A stretch of DNA of 64,000 nt from DATFEN01 sp035691285 (GCA_035691285.1 DASSJI010000246.1:1-64000); one strand, 5' to 3'; positions 9,406-18,459 are shown, numbered from the stretch's first letter. The notes: generated by a model from the letters alone, not told the origin. Made by a program: numbers and translations.

Positions 9406-10752
9406 ATGAATGCTGTAGCCGTGATCCTCGGTCCCACGTTCGCCGAGATGCGGGACCCTGGGCTCATCGAGCCGACGCTGCTGCAACAAGCACGCCAGGC
9501 GCGTTCGCGCCCTCTCGACCCCCTGAACCTGTGGAACCTGTCGTGGAAGGCGGACGGGGCCGTGCCGTTCGCGCTCCTGCCCGAGGCCCTGACCGGCGTG
9601 CGCGCGCCGATCGTGGCGATCTCCGGGCGCCGCTTTCCCACCGGCTCCCACAAGGTCGGCCCCGCGTACTCGATACTCGTCGAGAAGCAGCTTCTCGGCT
9701 CGTGCCGGCCCGGAGAGCACACCCTCGTCTTCCCCTCGACCGGCAACTTCGGAATCGGCGGCGCCTGGGTCGGCCCGCGCATGGGCTACCGCGCGCGGGT
9801 CGTGCTGCCCGAGGAGATGAGCGCCGAGCGCTTCGAGAAGATCCGCGGGTATGGCGCCGACGTCATCGCCACGCCGGGCAGCGAATCGAACGTGAAGGAG
9901 ATCTACGACAAGGTCCGCGAGCTCCGTGCGGACCCGGTCAACCGGATCCTGAACCAGTTCGAGGAGATGGGGAACTACCGCTTCCACTTCCACTGCACGG
10001 CGGCCGCGGCGCGGGAGGTCGTCGAAGGGCTCGGCTTCACGGCCTCCGCCTTCGTGTCGGCGATGGGGTCGGCCGGGACGATCGCGGCGGGAGAGGGCCT
10101 GCGCGAGCGCTTCGGCGACCTGCGGGTGGTGGCCGTCGAGCCGATGCAGTGCCCCACGCTCCACAGCGTCGGTTTCGGCGCGCACCGGATCGAGGGCATC
10201 GGGGACAAGCACGTGACCTGGATCCACAACGTCTGGGCCACCGACCTCCTGGTCTGCATCGACGACCTCGAATGCCTGGAGGGCCTGCAGCTCCTCCAGG
10301 AGGGCGCCACGGCGCTCGAGGCGGAAGGCGTGCCGGGCGCCGCGAAGTTCGTGGACGTCTTCGGAATCAGCGGAGTGTGCAACGTGCTGGCCGCGATCCG
10401 CGCGGCCGAGCACTACGGCTTCGGTCCGCGCCAGGCGGTCGTGACCGTGGCCACGGACGGCTTCGACCGCTATCCATCCGTGCTCCGTCGCCTCGACCGC
10501 GAGGAGGGGCCGATGGACGCGGAGACCGCGCGACGCCGGATCCAGATCTTCCGCTCGCGGCGGACAGGCTGGCTGCTCCCGGGAACGCCCGCGACGCGCC
10601 GCCGCTGGCACAACCAGAAGTACTTCACGTGGGTCGAGCAGCAGGGCAAGACGGTCGCGGAGCTGCAGGCGCAGGAGGATCCCGCCTCTTGGATCGCGGA
10701 GCAGGAGCGCGCCCAGGAGATCGACCGCGCGATCCGGGAGCGCCGCACGTGA
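9406..10752 (+). CDS. PLP-dependent fold-type-II enzyme (cysteine synthase/DAP lyase-like)
   Basis: A 448-residue pyridoxal-phosphate enzyme of the tryptophan synthase beta fold. The PLP lysine is expected in FPTGSHKVGPAY (about residue 82), and the phosphate-binding region includes STGNFGIGG and SAMGSAGT. It starts 39 bases from the divergent hydroxylase at ATG 9406; a second ATG at 9448 would remove the LGPTFAEM segment. Its stop overlaps the next gene as GTGA. In Escherichia coli the matching cluster uses YgeX, a fold-type-II 2,3-diaminopropionate ammonia-lyase. This protein is not clearly YgeX, but it may take that place. The exact substrate cannot be told from the sequence. Confidence 0.78.
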   Translation: MNAVAVILGPTFAEMRDPGLIEPTLLQQARQARSRPLDPLNLWNLSWKADGAVPFALLPEALTGVRAPIVAISGRRFPTGSHKVGPAYSILVEKQLLGSCRPGEHTLVFPSTGNFGIGGAWVGPRMGYRARVVLPEEMSAERFEKIRGYGADVIATPGSESNVKEIYDKVRELRADPVNRILNQFEEMGNYRFHFHCTAAAAREVVEGLGFTASAFVSAMGSAGTIAAGEGLRERFGDLRVVAVEPMQCPTLHSVGFGAHRIEGIGDKHVTWIHNVWATDLLVCIDDLECLEGLQLLQEGATALEAEGVPGAAKFVDVFGISGVCNVLAAIRAAEHYGFGPRQAVVTVATDGFDRYPSVLRRLDREEGPMDAETARRRIQIFRSRRTGWLLPGTPATRRRWHNQKYFTWVEQQGKTVAELQAQEDPASWIAEQERAQEIDRAIRERRT

Positions 10753-11996
10753 GCCTGCCCGCATGTGTCGCGGGCCTGCGCTGCGTGCGCTGCGGCCGAG
10801 GCTATGTCCGCGGCCTGGACGGCCCGTGCCCGGAATGCGGGACCGAGGGCGTGCTGGATGTGGAATTCGACCTGGCCCGGGCGCGCCGGACGCTGACCCA
10901 GGCCGCGCTGCGGCGCCGGCCCCGGAGCGCGTGGCGTTACGAGGAGCTGCTGCCGGTGGCACCGGGAGCGCGTCGGCCGCATCTCGAGCCCGGCTGGACG
11001 CCGATCCACGACGCGCCGCGCCTGGCCGCATGGACGGGGACCCGACGCCTGCTCGTCAAGGACGAGAGCCGCAACCCGACGGCCTCGTTCAAGGACCGGG
11101 CGAGCGCCGTCGGCGTCGCCCGGGCCCTGTGGCGCCGAGCGAGGGTCGTGGCCTGCGCCTCCACCGGGAACGCGGCCACGTCGCTGGCCGGCGCCGCGGC
11201 CAGCGCCGGCCTTCGCTGCGTGATCTTCGTCCCGGAGTTCGCTCCGGAGCCCAAGGTCGCGCAGCTCCTGGTCCTGGGCGCGCGCGTGCTCCGCGTGCAC
11301 GGCAGCTACGACGCGACCTGGGAGCTGTGCCAGAGAGCCTGCGTCCGTCACGGCTGGTACAACCGCAACGCGGCCGTGAACCCCTCGCTCGTCGAGGGCA
11401 AGAAGACCGGCGGTCTCGAGATCGCCGAGCAGTGCGGCGAGGAGCTCCCCGCTTGGGTGGCGGTCTCGGTGGGCGACGGCTGCACGATCGCGGGCCTGTG
11501 GAAGGGCCTCGTCGAGATGAAGGCGCTCGGCTTCATCTCCCGGCTCCCGCGCATGCTCGGCGTGCAGGCGGCCGGCGCACGGCCCCTCGTGGACGCGTTC
11601 CGGACGAGCGGCGAGCTCCACCCCGGACCTGCCAAGACCCTGGCCGACAGCATCTGCGTCGGCCATCCCCGCAACTGGAGGAAGGCTCTCGCCGCGGTGC
11701 GCGCCTCGGACGGCGCCTTCGTCGCCGTCGAGGACGAAGCGATCCTCGATGCACAGCGCGAGACCGGGCGACGCTCGGGCCTCTTCGGAGAGCCCGCCGC
11801 CGTCGCTTCGGTGGCCGGCCTGCGGCGGGCGGTCGCCGACGGAATCATCGGCCGCCGGGCCTCGGCCCTGGCGGTGCTCACGGGCAGCGGCCTCAAGGAC
11901 GTCCGCGCCGCGCTCCGCGCCGGCGGCACGCCCGTCGAGCTGCCGCCCGAGGATGCCGCTCTCGACGCCCACCTGCGCGAGCGGCCGCTGGGCTGA
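10749..11996 (+). CDS. Threonine synthase-like PLP enzyme with N-terminal zinc ribbon
   Basis: A 415-residue fold-type-II PLP protein. The N terminus has a CVRCGRGY...CPECG zinc-ribbon pair (about residues 13-34), as in many thermophile-type threonine synthases. The PLP lysine lies in NPTASFKDRAS (about residue 116), and the phosphate loop is CASTGNAATS. The GTG start at 10749 overlaps the previous stop codon, so the two PLP genes are translationally coupled. Threonine synthesis is possible. However, its place between another PLP lyase-like gene and ssnA, with no homoserine kinase or dehydrogenase nearby, makes a role in degrading a purine-derived amino acid more attractive. This is context, not proof. 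Confidence 0.75.
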   Translation: MSLPACVAGLRCVRCGRGYVRGLDGPCPECGTEGVLDVEFDLARARRTLTQAALRRRPRSAWRYEELLPVAPGARRPHLEPGWTPIHDAPRLAAWTGTRRLLVKDESRNPTASFKDRASAVGVARALWRRARVVACASTGNAATSLAGAAASAGLRCVIFVPEFAPEPKVAQLLVLGARVLRVHGSYDATWELCQRACVRHGWYNRNAAVNPSLVEGKKTGGLEIAEQCGEELPAWVAVSVGDGCTIAGLWKGLVEMKALGFISRLPRMLGVQAAGARPLVDAFRTSGELHPGPAKTLADSICVGHPRNWRKALAAVRASDGAFVAVEDEAILDAQRETGRRSGLFGEPAAVASVAGLRRAVADGIIGRRASALAVLTGSGLKDVRAALRAGGTPVELPPEDAALDAHLRERPLG

Positions 11997-12003
11997 GGCC
12001 GCG

Positions 12004-13290
12004 GTGCTGCTGAGGGACGCGCTGGTCGCGACCCTCGATCCCCCGCGGGTCGAGCGAGCCGACCTTCGCATCGACGGCGAGCGGATCGCCGAGCGTGGCC
12101 CCTCGCTGAGGCCTGCCGCGGGCGAGGAGGTGCTCGACGCGGCCGGACAGCTCGTCCTGCCCGGCCTGGTCAACGCCCACACGCACCTCTACAGCGCCCT
12201 GGCCCGGGGCATGCCGCCCTCGACGCCCCCGCCCCGCTCCTTCGCCGAGGTCCTCGAGCGCGTGTGGTGGCGTCTCGACCGCGCCCTCGACCCGGAGTCC
12301 GTGCGCCTCTCGGCTCTCGTCGGCGCCATGGAGGCGGCGCGGTCGGGGTCGACGGTCCTCTTCGACCATCACTCTTCCCCGTCGTCCATCCACGGCTCCC
12401 TCGAGGCCGTGCGGGGGGCGGTGGAGGAGGTCGGGCTGCGGTCGGTGCTCTGCTACGAGGCGACCGATCGCAACGGCCGCGATTCGTTCGATGCCGCGCT
12501 TTCCGAGAACCGTGCGTTCCTCGCCGCCGGCCACGGCGGCCTGACCCGCGCCCTGATGGGTGCACACGCCAGCTTCACGCTGTCAGACGCCGGCCTCGAC
12601 GCCCTGGCGCGCGCGATCCGGGAGTGCCGCTCGAGCATCCACATCCACGTGGCCGAGGATCGCGTCGACGTTGACGACTGCCGCGCGCGCTGCGGCGTCG
12701 GCCTCGTCGAACGGCTCCGGAGGCACGAGCTCCTCGGCCCGGGCGCCGTCCTCGCCCACGGCGTGCACCTGACCGAGGCCGAGCTGCTCGAGGCGCAGGC
12801 CGCGGGCGCGTGGATCGCACACAACCCGCGCTCGAACATGAACAACCACGTCGGCCACGCCCCGACACGCGCGCTTCGACGCGCCGCGCTGGGTACGGAC
12901 GGCCTCGACCAGGACATGCTGGCCGAGGCTCGCGCCGCCTTCCTGGCGATGCGCGCGTCCGGACGCGACGACGCGGTGATGGCAACCGTGGAGATGCTGG
13001 CCGGGGGCCTCCGCCTCGCCGCCGAACTCTTCGGCCTCGCCTTCGGCGCCCTCGCGCCGGGCGCGCCCGCCGACCTGGTCCTGCTCGATTACCGGCCGCC
13101 CACGCCGATGAGCTCGGAAACCCTGCCGGGCCACCTCCTCTTCGGCCTCGACCGGAGCCATGTCCGCTCGACCCTGGTGGCCGGGCGCTTCGTGCTGCGC
13201 GATCGCCGGATCACGACGGCGGACGAAGCCGCGGTCCTGGCCCGAGCCCGCGAGGCCGGCGCCCGCCTCTGGGAAAGAATGGCGCGCTGA
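12004..13290 (+). CDS. ssnA: SsnA-type metal-dependent amidohydrolase
   Basis: A 428-residue amidohydrolase of the chlorohydrolase/guanine deaminase superfamily. The metal-binding HTH motif is in NAHTHLYSAL (about 60), with HIHVAED near 220, a further histidine in AHGVHL and the aspartate in GTDGLDQDM near 300. The open frame extends upstream into the previous gene, so the GTG at 12004, seven bases after that stop, is the best start (MLLRDALVATLDPP). SsnA is a standard member of the anaerobic purine/ureide clusters with ygfK, ygeY and ygeW; its exact substrate is unsettled. The long MPP...PRSFAEVLERVWWRLD loop is typical of SsnA. Confidence 0.85.
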   Translation: MLLRDALVATLDPPRVERADLRIDGERIAERGPSLRPAAGEEVLDAAGQLVLPGLVNAHTHLYSALARGMPPSTPPPRSFAEVLERVWWRLDRALDPESVRLSALVGAMEAARSGSTVLFDHHSSPSSIHGSLEAVRGAVEEVGLRSVLCYEATDRNGRDSFDAALSENRAFLAAGHGGLTRALMGAHASFTLSDAGLDALARAIRECRSSIHIHVAEDRVDVDDCRARCGVGLVERLRRHELLGPGAVLAHGVHLTEAELLEAQAAGAWIAHNPRSNMNNHVGHAPTRALRRAALGTDGLDQDMLAEARAAFLAMRASGRDDAVMATVEMLAGGLRLAAELFGLAFGALAPGAPADLVLLDYRPPTPMSSETLPGHLLFGLDRSHVRSTLVAGRFVLRDRRITTADEAAVLARAREAGARLWERMAR

Positions 13291-13297
13291 CGACCAG

Positions 13298-13318
13298 CGG
13301 CGCGAATTTCTTGCGCCG
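13298..13318. terminator. Weak hairpin between convergent ssnA and ygeY
   Basis: In the 37 bases between the two convergent stop codons, CGGCGC (13298-13303) pairs with GCGCCG (13313-13318) around a nine-base AT-rich loop. The position suits a shared terminator. The stem is short and no T-run follows on either strand, so this is only a candidate. Confidence 0.3.
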
Positions 13319-13327
13319 GCTCTACGC

Positions 13328-14875
13328 TCAGCCCAGGGCGGCGAACACGCTCGGGAAGCGGGTCAGGACGGCGATCGCGTGCTGCAGCTCCCTCAGGTCC
13401 ACGCATTCGCCGATGCGGTGGGTGTTCTGCTCGATTCCGGCTCCAATCCCGAACATCGCCGGATGCTTCGTGCCGTTCGAGGCGACCCAGCGCTTTCTCT
13501 CGGTCACGCCGATCGTGCGGTTCGAGGAAGGGACTGGAAAGCCGACGCCGTCGGTCGAGAAGATCCAGCGGTCCACGCGCGGCTCCCTGCGCAGCGCCCC
13601 GGCCTGCGCGCCGCCGGCCGGCTCGACGACGCTGGGCGTGACGACGGCGCGGTAGGCCTCGGCGGCCGCGCGGATCGCCGGATGGTCCTCGGGAGTGAGC
13701 CAGCCCGGGTAGACCTGCGCGTTGTCCGCCTGGTACCCGCGCCACGTCTTCTCGCGGTAGCGCGGGACCGCGATCTCGACGCGAAGCCCCGCCGAGCGCG
13801 CCGCACGCACGGCCTCGAGCGCCTCCACGTCGCGGAGCGCCTGCTCCGGCGTCTCGCCGAGCGTCAGCCGGCGATCGAAGCGCAGGACGAGGCGCTCGGG
13901 AACCGCGCAATCGCTGGGCGTGTCGAGCCGCGCCCAGGAGGCGGTGCGCGTGCCGTGACCGAGAAAGCCGTGGTCGAGGAAGCCCTCGCGAGCCTCGTAA
14001 CGCCGCGCGGCCTCGGCCACGATCGCGCCCCCGTGCTCGAGCGGGTTCAACCCCTCCCACGGCATCGAGCCGTGACACGAGCGGCCGGTGACCGTCACCT
14101 CGATCTGCATCCGACCGCGCTGCCCGCGGTAGATCCCCAGGGCGCCCTTCCTCGAGTCGCCCGTGCCCTCGGTGAGGATGACCACGTCGGGCACCAGCTC
14201 CGGCGGGGCCCCAGGCAGGACGTGTCCCATCACGTGGAGCGGTCCACCACCGTCGTTGTCCTCCTCCGCGGCCGTGGCGTATGCGCGGACGATCACGCCT
14301 CGGAGCGCTCCCTCGGGCGCCAGCTCGGTCAGCAGGCGCGTGGCGACGAGCTGCGAGACGACGCCCGCCAGCTGGTCGGCCGAGCCGCGGCCGAACAGCA
14401 GATGACGCCACTCGTCGTCCGGCGGCAGATGACCCAGCAGGCCGCGCAGCGCGCCGCGATCGACGCGGGCGAGGTCGACGAGGCCTTCGTAGCAGTCGAT
14501 CCCGCCGTTCGTCTTGTCGCGCCACTGGGAGCGGAGCGCCTGCACGGTGTCGCAATGGCCGTCCAGGTAGACGACGCGCTTCTCCGTCGCGGGCACCCCG
14601 TCGCTTTCGTCCTGGACCGACCACACCAGGTTTCCGTAGGCGTCGAAGCCGACGTCCTCGGGCCGGCGGACCGCGCGGACCTCGACGATCGCCCGCTTCA
14701 GGTACTCGAGGCGCGGCCCCTCGTGGTTGCTCGTCCCGCAGAGCGGATCGCCCCCCTCCTCGACCGGCCTGTCGACGAAGTCCGCCGGTATGCGGATCGC
14801 CTCTCGCAGCAGGCGCGCCGCCAGGGGCAGGTCCCTCGCCGCCAGCGCCGCGATCCGTTCGTCCAGGCGAGCCAT
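13328..14875 (-). CDS. ygeY: YgeY-type M20 metallohydrolase
   Basis: A 515-residue zinc amidohydrolase of the M20 family, matching the YgeY group (selenium metabolism-linked hydrolases). Visible landmarks are YLDGHCDTV (first metal region, about 103), a GRGSADQLAGVVSQ segment near 165, AEEDNDGG (catalytic acid region, about 203) and RSCHGSMPWEG (dimerisation-domain histidine, about 270). Near the C terminus are STDGVGFPVPSSNR and GAGIEQNTHRIGECV. Family members are about 400 residues; the extra length is spread over loops. It is followed nine bases later by ygeW on the same strand. Likely role: hydrolysis of a carbamoyl or ureido intermediate in purine breakdown. Confidence 0.86.
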   Translation of the reverse strand: MARLDERIAALAARDLPLAARLLREAIRIPADFVDRPVEEGGDPLCGTSNHEGPRLEYLKRAIVEVRAVRRPEDVGFDAYGNLVWSVQDESDGVPATEKRVVYLDGHCDTVQALRSQWRDKTNGGIDCYEGLVDLARVDRGALRGLLGHLPPDDEWRHLLFGRGSADQLAGVVSQLVATRLLTELAPEGALRGVIVRAYATAAEEDNDGGGPLHVMGHVLPGAPPELVPDVVILTEGTGDSRKGALGIYRGQRGRMQIEVTVTGRSCHGSMPWEGLNPLEHGGAIVAEAARRYEAREGFLDHGFLGHGTRTASWARLDTPSDCAVPERLVLRFDRRLTLGETPEQALRDVEALEAVRAARSAGLRVEIAVPRYREKTWRGYQADNAQVYPGWLTPEDHPAIRAAAEAYRAVVTPSVVEPAGGAQAGALRREPRVDRWIFSTDGVGFPVPSSNRTIGVTERKRWVASNGTKHPAMFGIGAGIEQNTHRIGECVDLRELQHAIAVLTRFPSVFAALG

Positions 14876-14884
14876 CGTCTCCTC

Positions 14885-16003
14885 CTAGCGCCCCAGGCGC
14901 TCCAGGCGGCCTCCGACGTCCTCGACCTTGGCCCCGGCCAGGAGCGCCATGATGACGTACAGCTTCTTGTTGGCCTGCCGCGCCACCTCGAGCCGGAAGC
15001 GCTTCATCACGCCGGCGCTGACCTCGGCGCCGACGTCCGCCGGCAGGCAGTGGAGGTAGAGCGCGTCCCGGGTCAGGGCCATGCGCCGCTCGTCGCAGAT
15101 CCAGTTGCGGTGACGGGCGTTCTGCTCGAGCGCGCGTCGCTCGATGTCGGCCAGCCGCGAGCGGTCGCCCGCCCGGTTCGCCTCGACCCGCTCCTGCATC
15201 AGGTCCCAGGGACCCCACGACTTCGGATACACGGCGTCGGCCGCGGCGAAGGCTTCGTCCATGTCGGACAGCACGCGGAACGATCCTCCCGAGGAGGCGG
15301 CGTTGGCAGCGGCCGCCGCCATGGGCTCCTCCATCAGGCGATATCCGTCCGGGTGGGCGAGGGTGACGTGGGCGCCGAAGCGTGTCAGCAGGGAGACGAG
15401 ACCCTGTGGAACCGAGAGCGGCTTCGCGTAGCTCGGCGAGTAGGCCCACGAGACCGCGATCCTCTTCCCGGCCAGCGCGCCGAGCCGCTCGCGCAGCCAG
15501 AGCAGGTCGGCCAGCGTCTGGGTCGGGTGGTCCACGTCGCACTGGAGGTTGACCACGGGCACGGCGCGCCGATCGCCGGTGTCCGCGAGGTAGGCGTCGA
15601 GGCCGGCCTTCAGCTCGCGCATGAAGCGCTGGCCCTCCCCCAGGATCAAGTCGTGACGAATTCCCAACGCGTGGGCGTTCATCCCGAGCATCGCGCCCGT
15701 CTCGGCCGCGGTCTCGCCGTGCGCGACCTGCGTCGAGCCGCCGTCCACGATCACCGGGTGCATGCCGAGGCGCGCAGCGGCGCCAGCCCAGGCCGACTTC
15801 GTGCGCGTCGAGTTGTCGAAGAAGAGGGCGTAGGCGAGCTGCCCCGGGAGCAGCGTGAGGCGCTCTCCCCTTCGATCGAGGGCCTCGAAGCGGACGGCCA
15901 GCGTCAAGAGCGACTCCAGGTCGGCTGCCGGCCAGTCCCGGGTCAATAGCAGGGACCGTCCCTGCAGGGCGGCGAGAGACGGGGCGTCCAGAACCGATGT
16001 CAT
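14885..16003 (-). CDS. ygeW: YgeW knotted carbamoyltransferase
   Basis: A 372-residue member of the ornithine/aspartate carbamoyltransferase fold. The carbamoyl-phosphate motif reads FFDNSTRTKSAW (about 62), followed by HPTQTLADLLWLRE (about 172) and LHCLPADVGAEVS near 317; these match the YgeW group. The start at 16003 (MTSVLDAPSL) gives the normal length; the frame is open upstream but has no coding character. In Escherichia coli YgeW acts in the uric-acid pathway, most likely transferring the carbamoyl group from a ureido intermediate to phosphate. It forms a minus-strand pair with ygeY and diverges from ygfK across 76 bases. Confidence 0.88.
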   Translation of the reverse strand: MTSVLDAPSLAALQGRSLLLTRDWPAADLESLLTLAVRFEALDRRGERLTLLPGQLAYALFFDNSTRTKSAWAGAAARLGMHPVIVDGGSTQVAHGETAAETGAMLGMNAHALGIRHDLILGEGQRFMRELKAGLDAYLADTGDRRAVPVVNLQCDVDHPTQTLADLLWLRERLGALAGKRIAVSWAYSPSYAKPLSVPQGLVSLLTRFGAHVTLAHPDGYRLMEEPMAAAAANAASSGGSFRVLSDMDEAFAAADAVYPKSWGPWDLMQERVEANRAGDRSRLADIERRALEQNARHRNWICDERRMALTRDALYLHCLPADVGAEVSAGVMKRFRLEVARQANKKLYVIMALLAGAKVEDVGGRLERLGR

Positions 16004-16079
16004 GCCCGAAGGCCTAATCAAGTCATGTGCCAGCGCTCGATGGCCCGGGGGTTGCAGCGTCCGCGACCGGAGTCGGACC

Positions 16080-18119
16080 ATGGCCGAGCTGACCCCGGCG
16101 CCGCTGTCGCTGCTGCTGAGGCGGATGCTCCGCGAGTTCGAGCGGGAGGGGAAGGTATTCGACCTCCCGTGCCGCCGCTTCTGGCGTGGCTCGGAGGACC
16201 TCGATCTCGGGATCCAGGTCCACGGGCGTCGCGTCGCCAATCCGGCCGGACCTGCCGCGGGCCCCCACGGACAGATGGCGCAAAACCTGCTGCTGTCCTG
16301 GCTCGCCGGCGCCCGCTTCGTCGAGCTGAAGACGGTCCAGCTGAACGACCGCCCAAGGATCTCCCGGCCTTGCATCGACATGGCCACGGTGGGCTACAAC
16401 GTCGAATGGAGCCAGGAGCTCCGGCTCGAGGAGAGCCTGCGCGAGTACGTGAAGGGCTCGATGCTGATCGACGTCGCTCGTCACCTCCGCCTCCTGGGCA
16501 GGCCCGACGACCCGAGGCGCGACGACGTCGTCCTCGACGTCAGCGTCGGCTACGACCTGGCTGGCGTCCGCTCGCCTGCGGTGCGCTCCTGGATCGCCGG
16601 GATGAAGGATGCGCGATCCTCGGTCGACGCGCTCCGGGCAGAAATCCCCGAGGAGTGGCGCGAGCTGCGCGATCTCGACTTCCACACCGCGCTCTCGAGC
16701 CAGGCGACGCTGTCCACCTTCCATGGCTGCGACGCGCGGGAGATCGAGTCGATCGCGACGTTCCTGATGGAGGGACTCGACCTCGACGTGACGGTCAAGC
16801 TGAACCCGACGCTGATGGGCCGGGAGGCGGTCGACGGCCTGCTCCACGACGTCCTCGGCTACACGGACGTCGAGACGCGCGCCGAGGACTTCGACCGGGA
16901 CCTTCGCTGGCCCCGGGCCCTCGAGCTGAGCGACCGGCTGAGCGAGCGGGCGCGAGCCCTCGGCCGCGGCTTCCGACTGAAGCTGTCGAACACCCTCGTG
17001 GTGCGCAACCGGAGCGCGTTCCTGCCTCCGGGCGAACCCGTGGCCTACCTCTCGGGTCCCCCGCTCCACGTGATCGCCCTCGCCCTCGTCGAGCGCTTCC
17101 GCCGGGAGCGTCCCGAGGTCCCGCTGTCGTTCTCGGCGGGCGTCGACAGCCGGAACTTCGCGGACTGCGTCGCTCTCGGCCTGGCGCCGGTCACCGTATG
17201 CACGGACCTGCTCAAGCCCGGCGGCTACGGCCGGCTGCCCCGCTACCTCGTCAACCTCGAGGCCCGCATGCGCGACCTGGGGACGGCCTGCGTCGGTGAC
17301 TTCGTGCTCCGGGCTGGCGGCCACGCCGAAGAGGCCGTCGCCCGGGCGGGCAAGGAGGCGCCCTACGAAGCCCTCGTACGGGCGGCCGCCCTCCTGAACA
17401 CGCCCGACGTGGCCGCGCGGGCCGCCGCCGATCCCCGCTATCGGGCGGAGTCGCAGGACCCTCCGCGTCGGGTCGAGCGGGCCCTGGCGCTCTTCGACTG
17501 CATCAACTGCGACAAGTGCCTGCCGGCGTGCCCGAACGACGCCAACTTCGTCTACGAGGCAGCGCCGCTCGCGCGGGACTACGAGAACTACCGCGTCCAG
17601 GGGGGGCGGGCAGTGCCCATCGCGGGCGGCCGCTTCGAGGTGCGCGAGTGCCATCAGCTCGCCTGCTACCAGGACTTCTGCAACGACTGCGGGAACTGTG
17701 ACACCTTCTGCCCGGAGCATGGCGGCCCCTACCTTCGCAAGCCGCGCCTCTTCGGATCGCTCGGCGCTTACTGCCGGTCGGCCGATCGCGATGGATTCTG
17801 CATGGTGAAGAGGCCGGCCTCGGAAGCGATGTGGGGCCGCCTGGGTGGAGCCGAGTACCGGCTCGTCGTGGACCGCGCCGCCGACCGCGCCGTGTTCACG
17901 GACGGCCGTGTGGCTCTGGAGCTGCGACACTCGCGGCGGGCGCCGCTCGCGGCGTCGGCCCTCGCGGACGCCGAGGACGGAGCGGTCCTGGACGTGGGCG
18001 CCTACTTCAAGATGGCGACGATTCTCGACGGCGTCCTCGATACGAGCCGCGTCAATCCCGTGAACGTCGCGTCGCGCGACATCAGACGTTCGGGATCTTC
18101 AACTTCTGGCCGGGCTTGA
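16080..18119 (+). CDS. ygfK: Short YgfK-type oxidoreductase: dihydropyrimidine-dehydrogenase-like barrel plus ferredoxin domain
   Basis: A 679-residue relative of YgfK, the putative selenate reductase subunit of purine clusters. Residues 1-445 match its N-terminal flavin barrel: NPAGPAAGPHGQMAQN, ARFVELKTVQLNDRP, TFHGCDAREIE, VKLNPTLMG and TDLLKPGGYGRLP. A ferredoxin-like tail follows with CINCDKCLPACPNDAN and CNDCGNCDTFCPEHGG. Escherichia coli YgfK is about 1030 residues because a GltD-like FAD/NAD(P) module lies between these parts; it is absent here, with no nearby gene to replace it. The last 38 bases overlap the convergent LysM gene, so the final residues look unconserved. ATG 16080 follows GACCGGAG. 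Confidence 0.85.
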   Translation: MAELTPAPLSLLLRRMLREFEREGKVFDLPCRRFWRGSEDLDLGIQVHGRRVANPAGPAAGPHGQMAQNLLLSWLAGARFVELKTVQLNDRPRISRPCIDMATVGYNVEWSQELRLEESLREYVKGSMLIDVARHLRLLGRPDDPRRDDVVLDVSVGYDLAGVRSPAVRSWIAGMKDARSSVDALRAEIPEEWRELRDLDFHTALSSQATLSTFHGCDAREIESIATFLMEGLDLDVTVKLNPTLMGREAVDGLLHDVLGYTDVETRAEDFDRDLRWPRALELSDRLSERARALGRGFRLKLSNTLVVRNRSAFLPPGEPVAYLSGPPLHVIALALVERFRRERPEVPLSFSAGVDSRNFADCVALGLAPVTVCTDLLKPGGYGRLPRYLVNLEARMRDLGTACVGDFVLRAGGHAEEAVARAGKEAPYEALVRAAALLNTPDVAARAAADPRYRAESQDPPRRVERALALFDCINCDKCLPACPNDANFVYEAAPLARDYENYRVQGGRAVPIAGGRFEVRECHQLACYQDFCNDCGNCDTFCPEHGGPYLRKPRLFGSLGAYCRSADRDGFCMVKRPASEAMWGRLGGAEYRLVVDRAADRAVFTDGRVALELRHSRRAPLAASALADAEDGAVLDVGAYFKMATILDGVLDTSRVNPVNVASRDIRRSGSSTSGRA

Positions 18120-18459
18120 TCTGGTTCGGGTCCTTCAGGATGTCCTTGTTGGCCTCGAAGATCTTCATGTACTTGTTGCCGTCGTCGTAGCAGCGCTTCG
18201 CGACCTTGGAGAGCGAGTCGCCCGCCTGCACCACCCAGTACCCGTACACGTCCTGGCTCTCGACCTTGAGGTCGCAGACGAGGTCCGCCTCCCAGCCCGG
18301 CTGCTCCTTGATCGCATCCCAGACCAGGTCCTTCTCGAGCTGGTAGGGAGCGGTTCCGACGATGTGCAGCTTCCCGGCCTTCTCCTCGATCGACAGCCCT
18401 TGGATGGGCAGCTTCCCGGTCAGCTCGATTGCCTTGCGGTACTTCTCCATGAGTGCCAT
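18082..18459 (-). CDS. BON-LysM domain protein (YgaU/Kbp-like)
   Basis: A 125-residue protein. An N-terminal BON-like alpha/beta unit (about 1-68, IQGLSIEEKAGKLHIVGTA) is followed by a C-terminal LysM domain (about 74-124, YWVVQAGDSLSKVAKRCYDD to IKPGQKLKIPNV). This is the layout of YgaU/Kbp, a small protein that binds potassium and peptidoglycan-like ligands. No signal peptide is evident. The ATG at 18459 gives the family length; a frame open to 18723 runs through a repeat scar and is rejected. Its 3' end overlaps the convergent ygfK by 38 bases. Confidence 0.82.
   Translation of the reverse strand: MALMEKYRKAIELTGKLPIQGLSIEEKAGKLHIVGTAPYQLEKDLVWDAIKEQPGWEADLVCDLKVESQDVYGYWVVQAGDSLSKVAKRCYDDGNKYMKIFEANKDILKDPNQIKPGQKLKIPNV

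Noticed and set aside
9367..11031. A 1432-residue version of the molybdenum hydroxylase starting at 11031
   Set aside because: The first 555 residues are antisense to the two PLP genes; the [2Fe-2S] domain begins exactly at the 9366 start.
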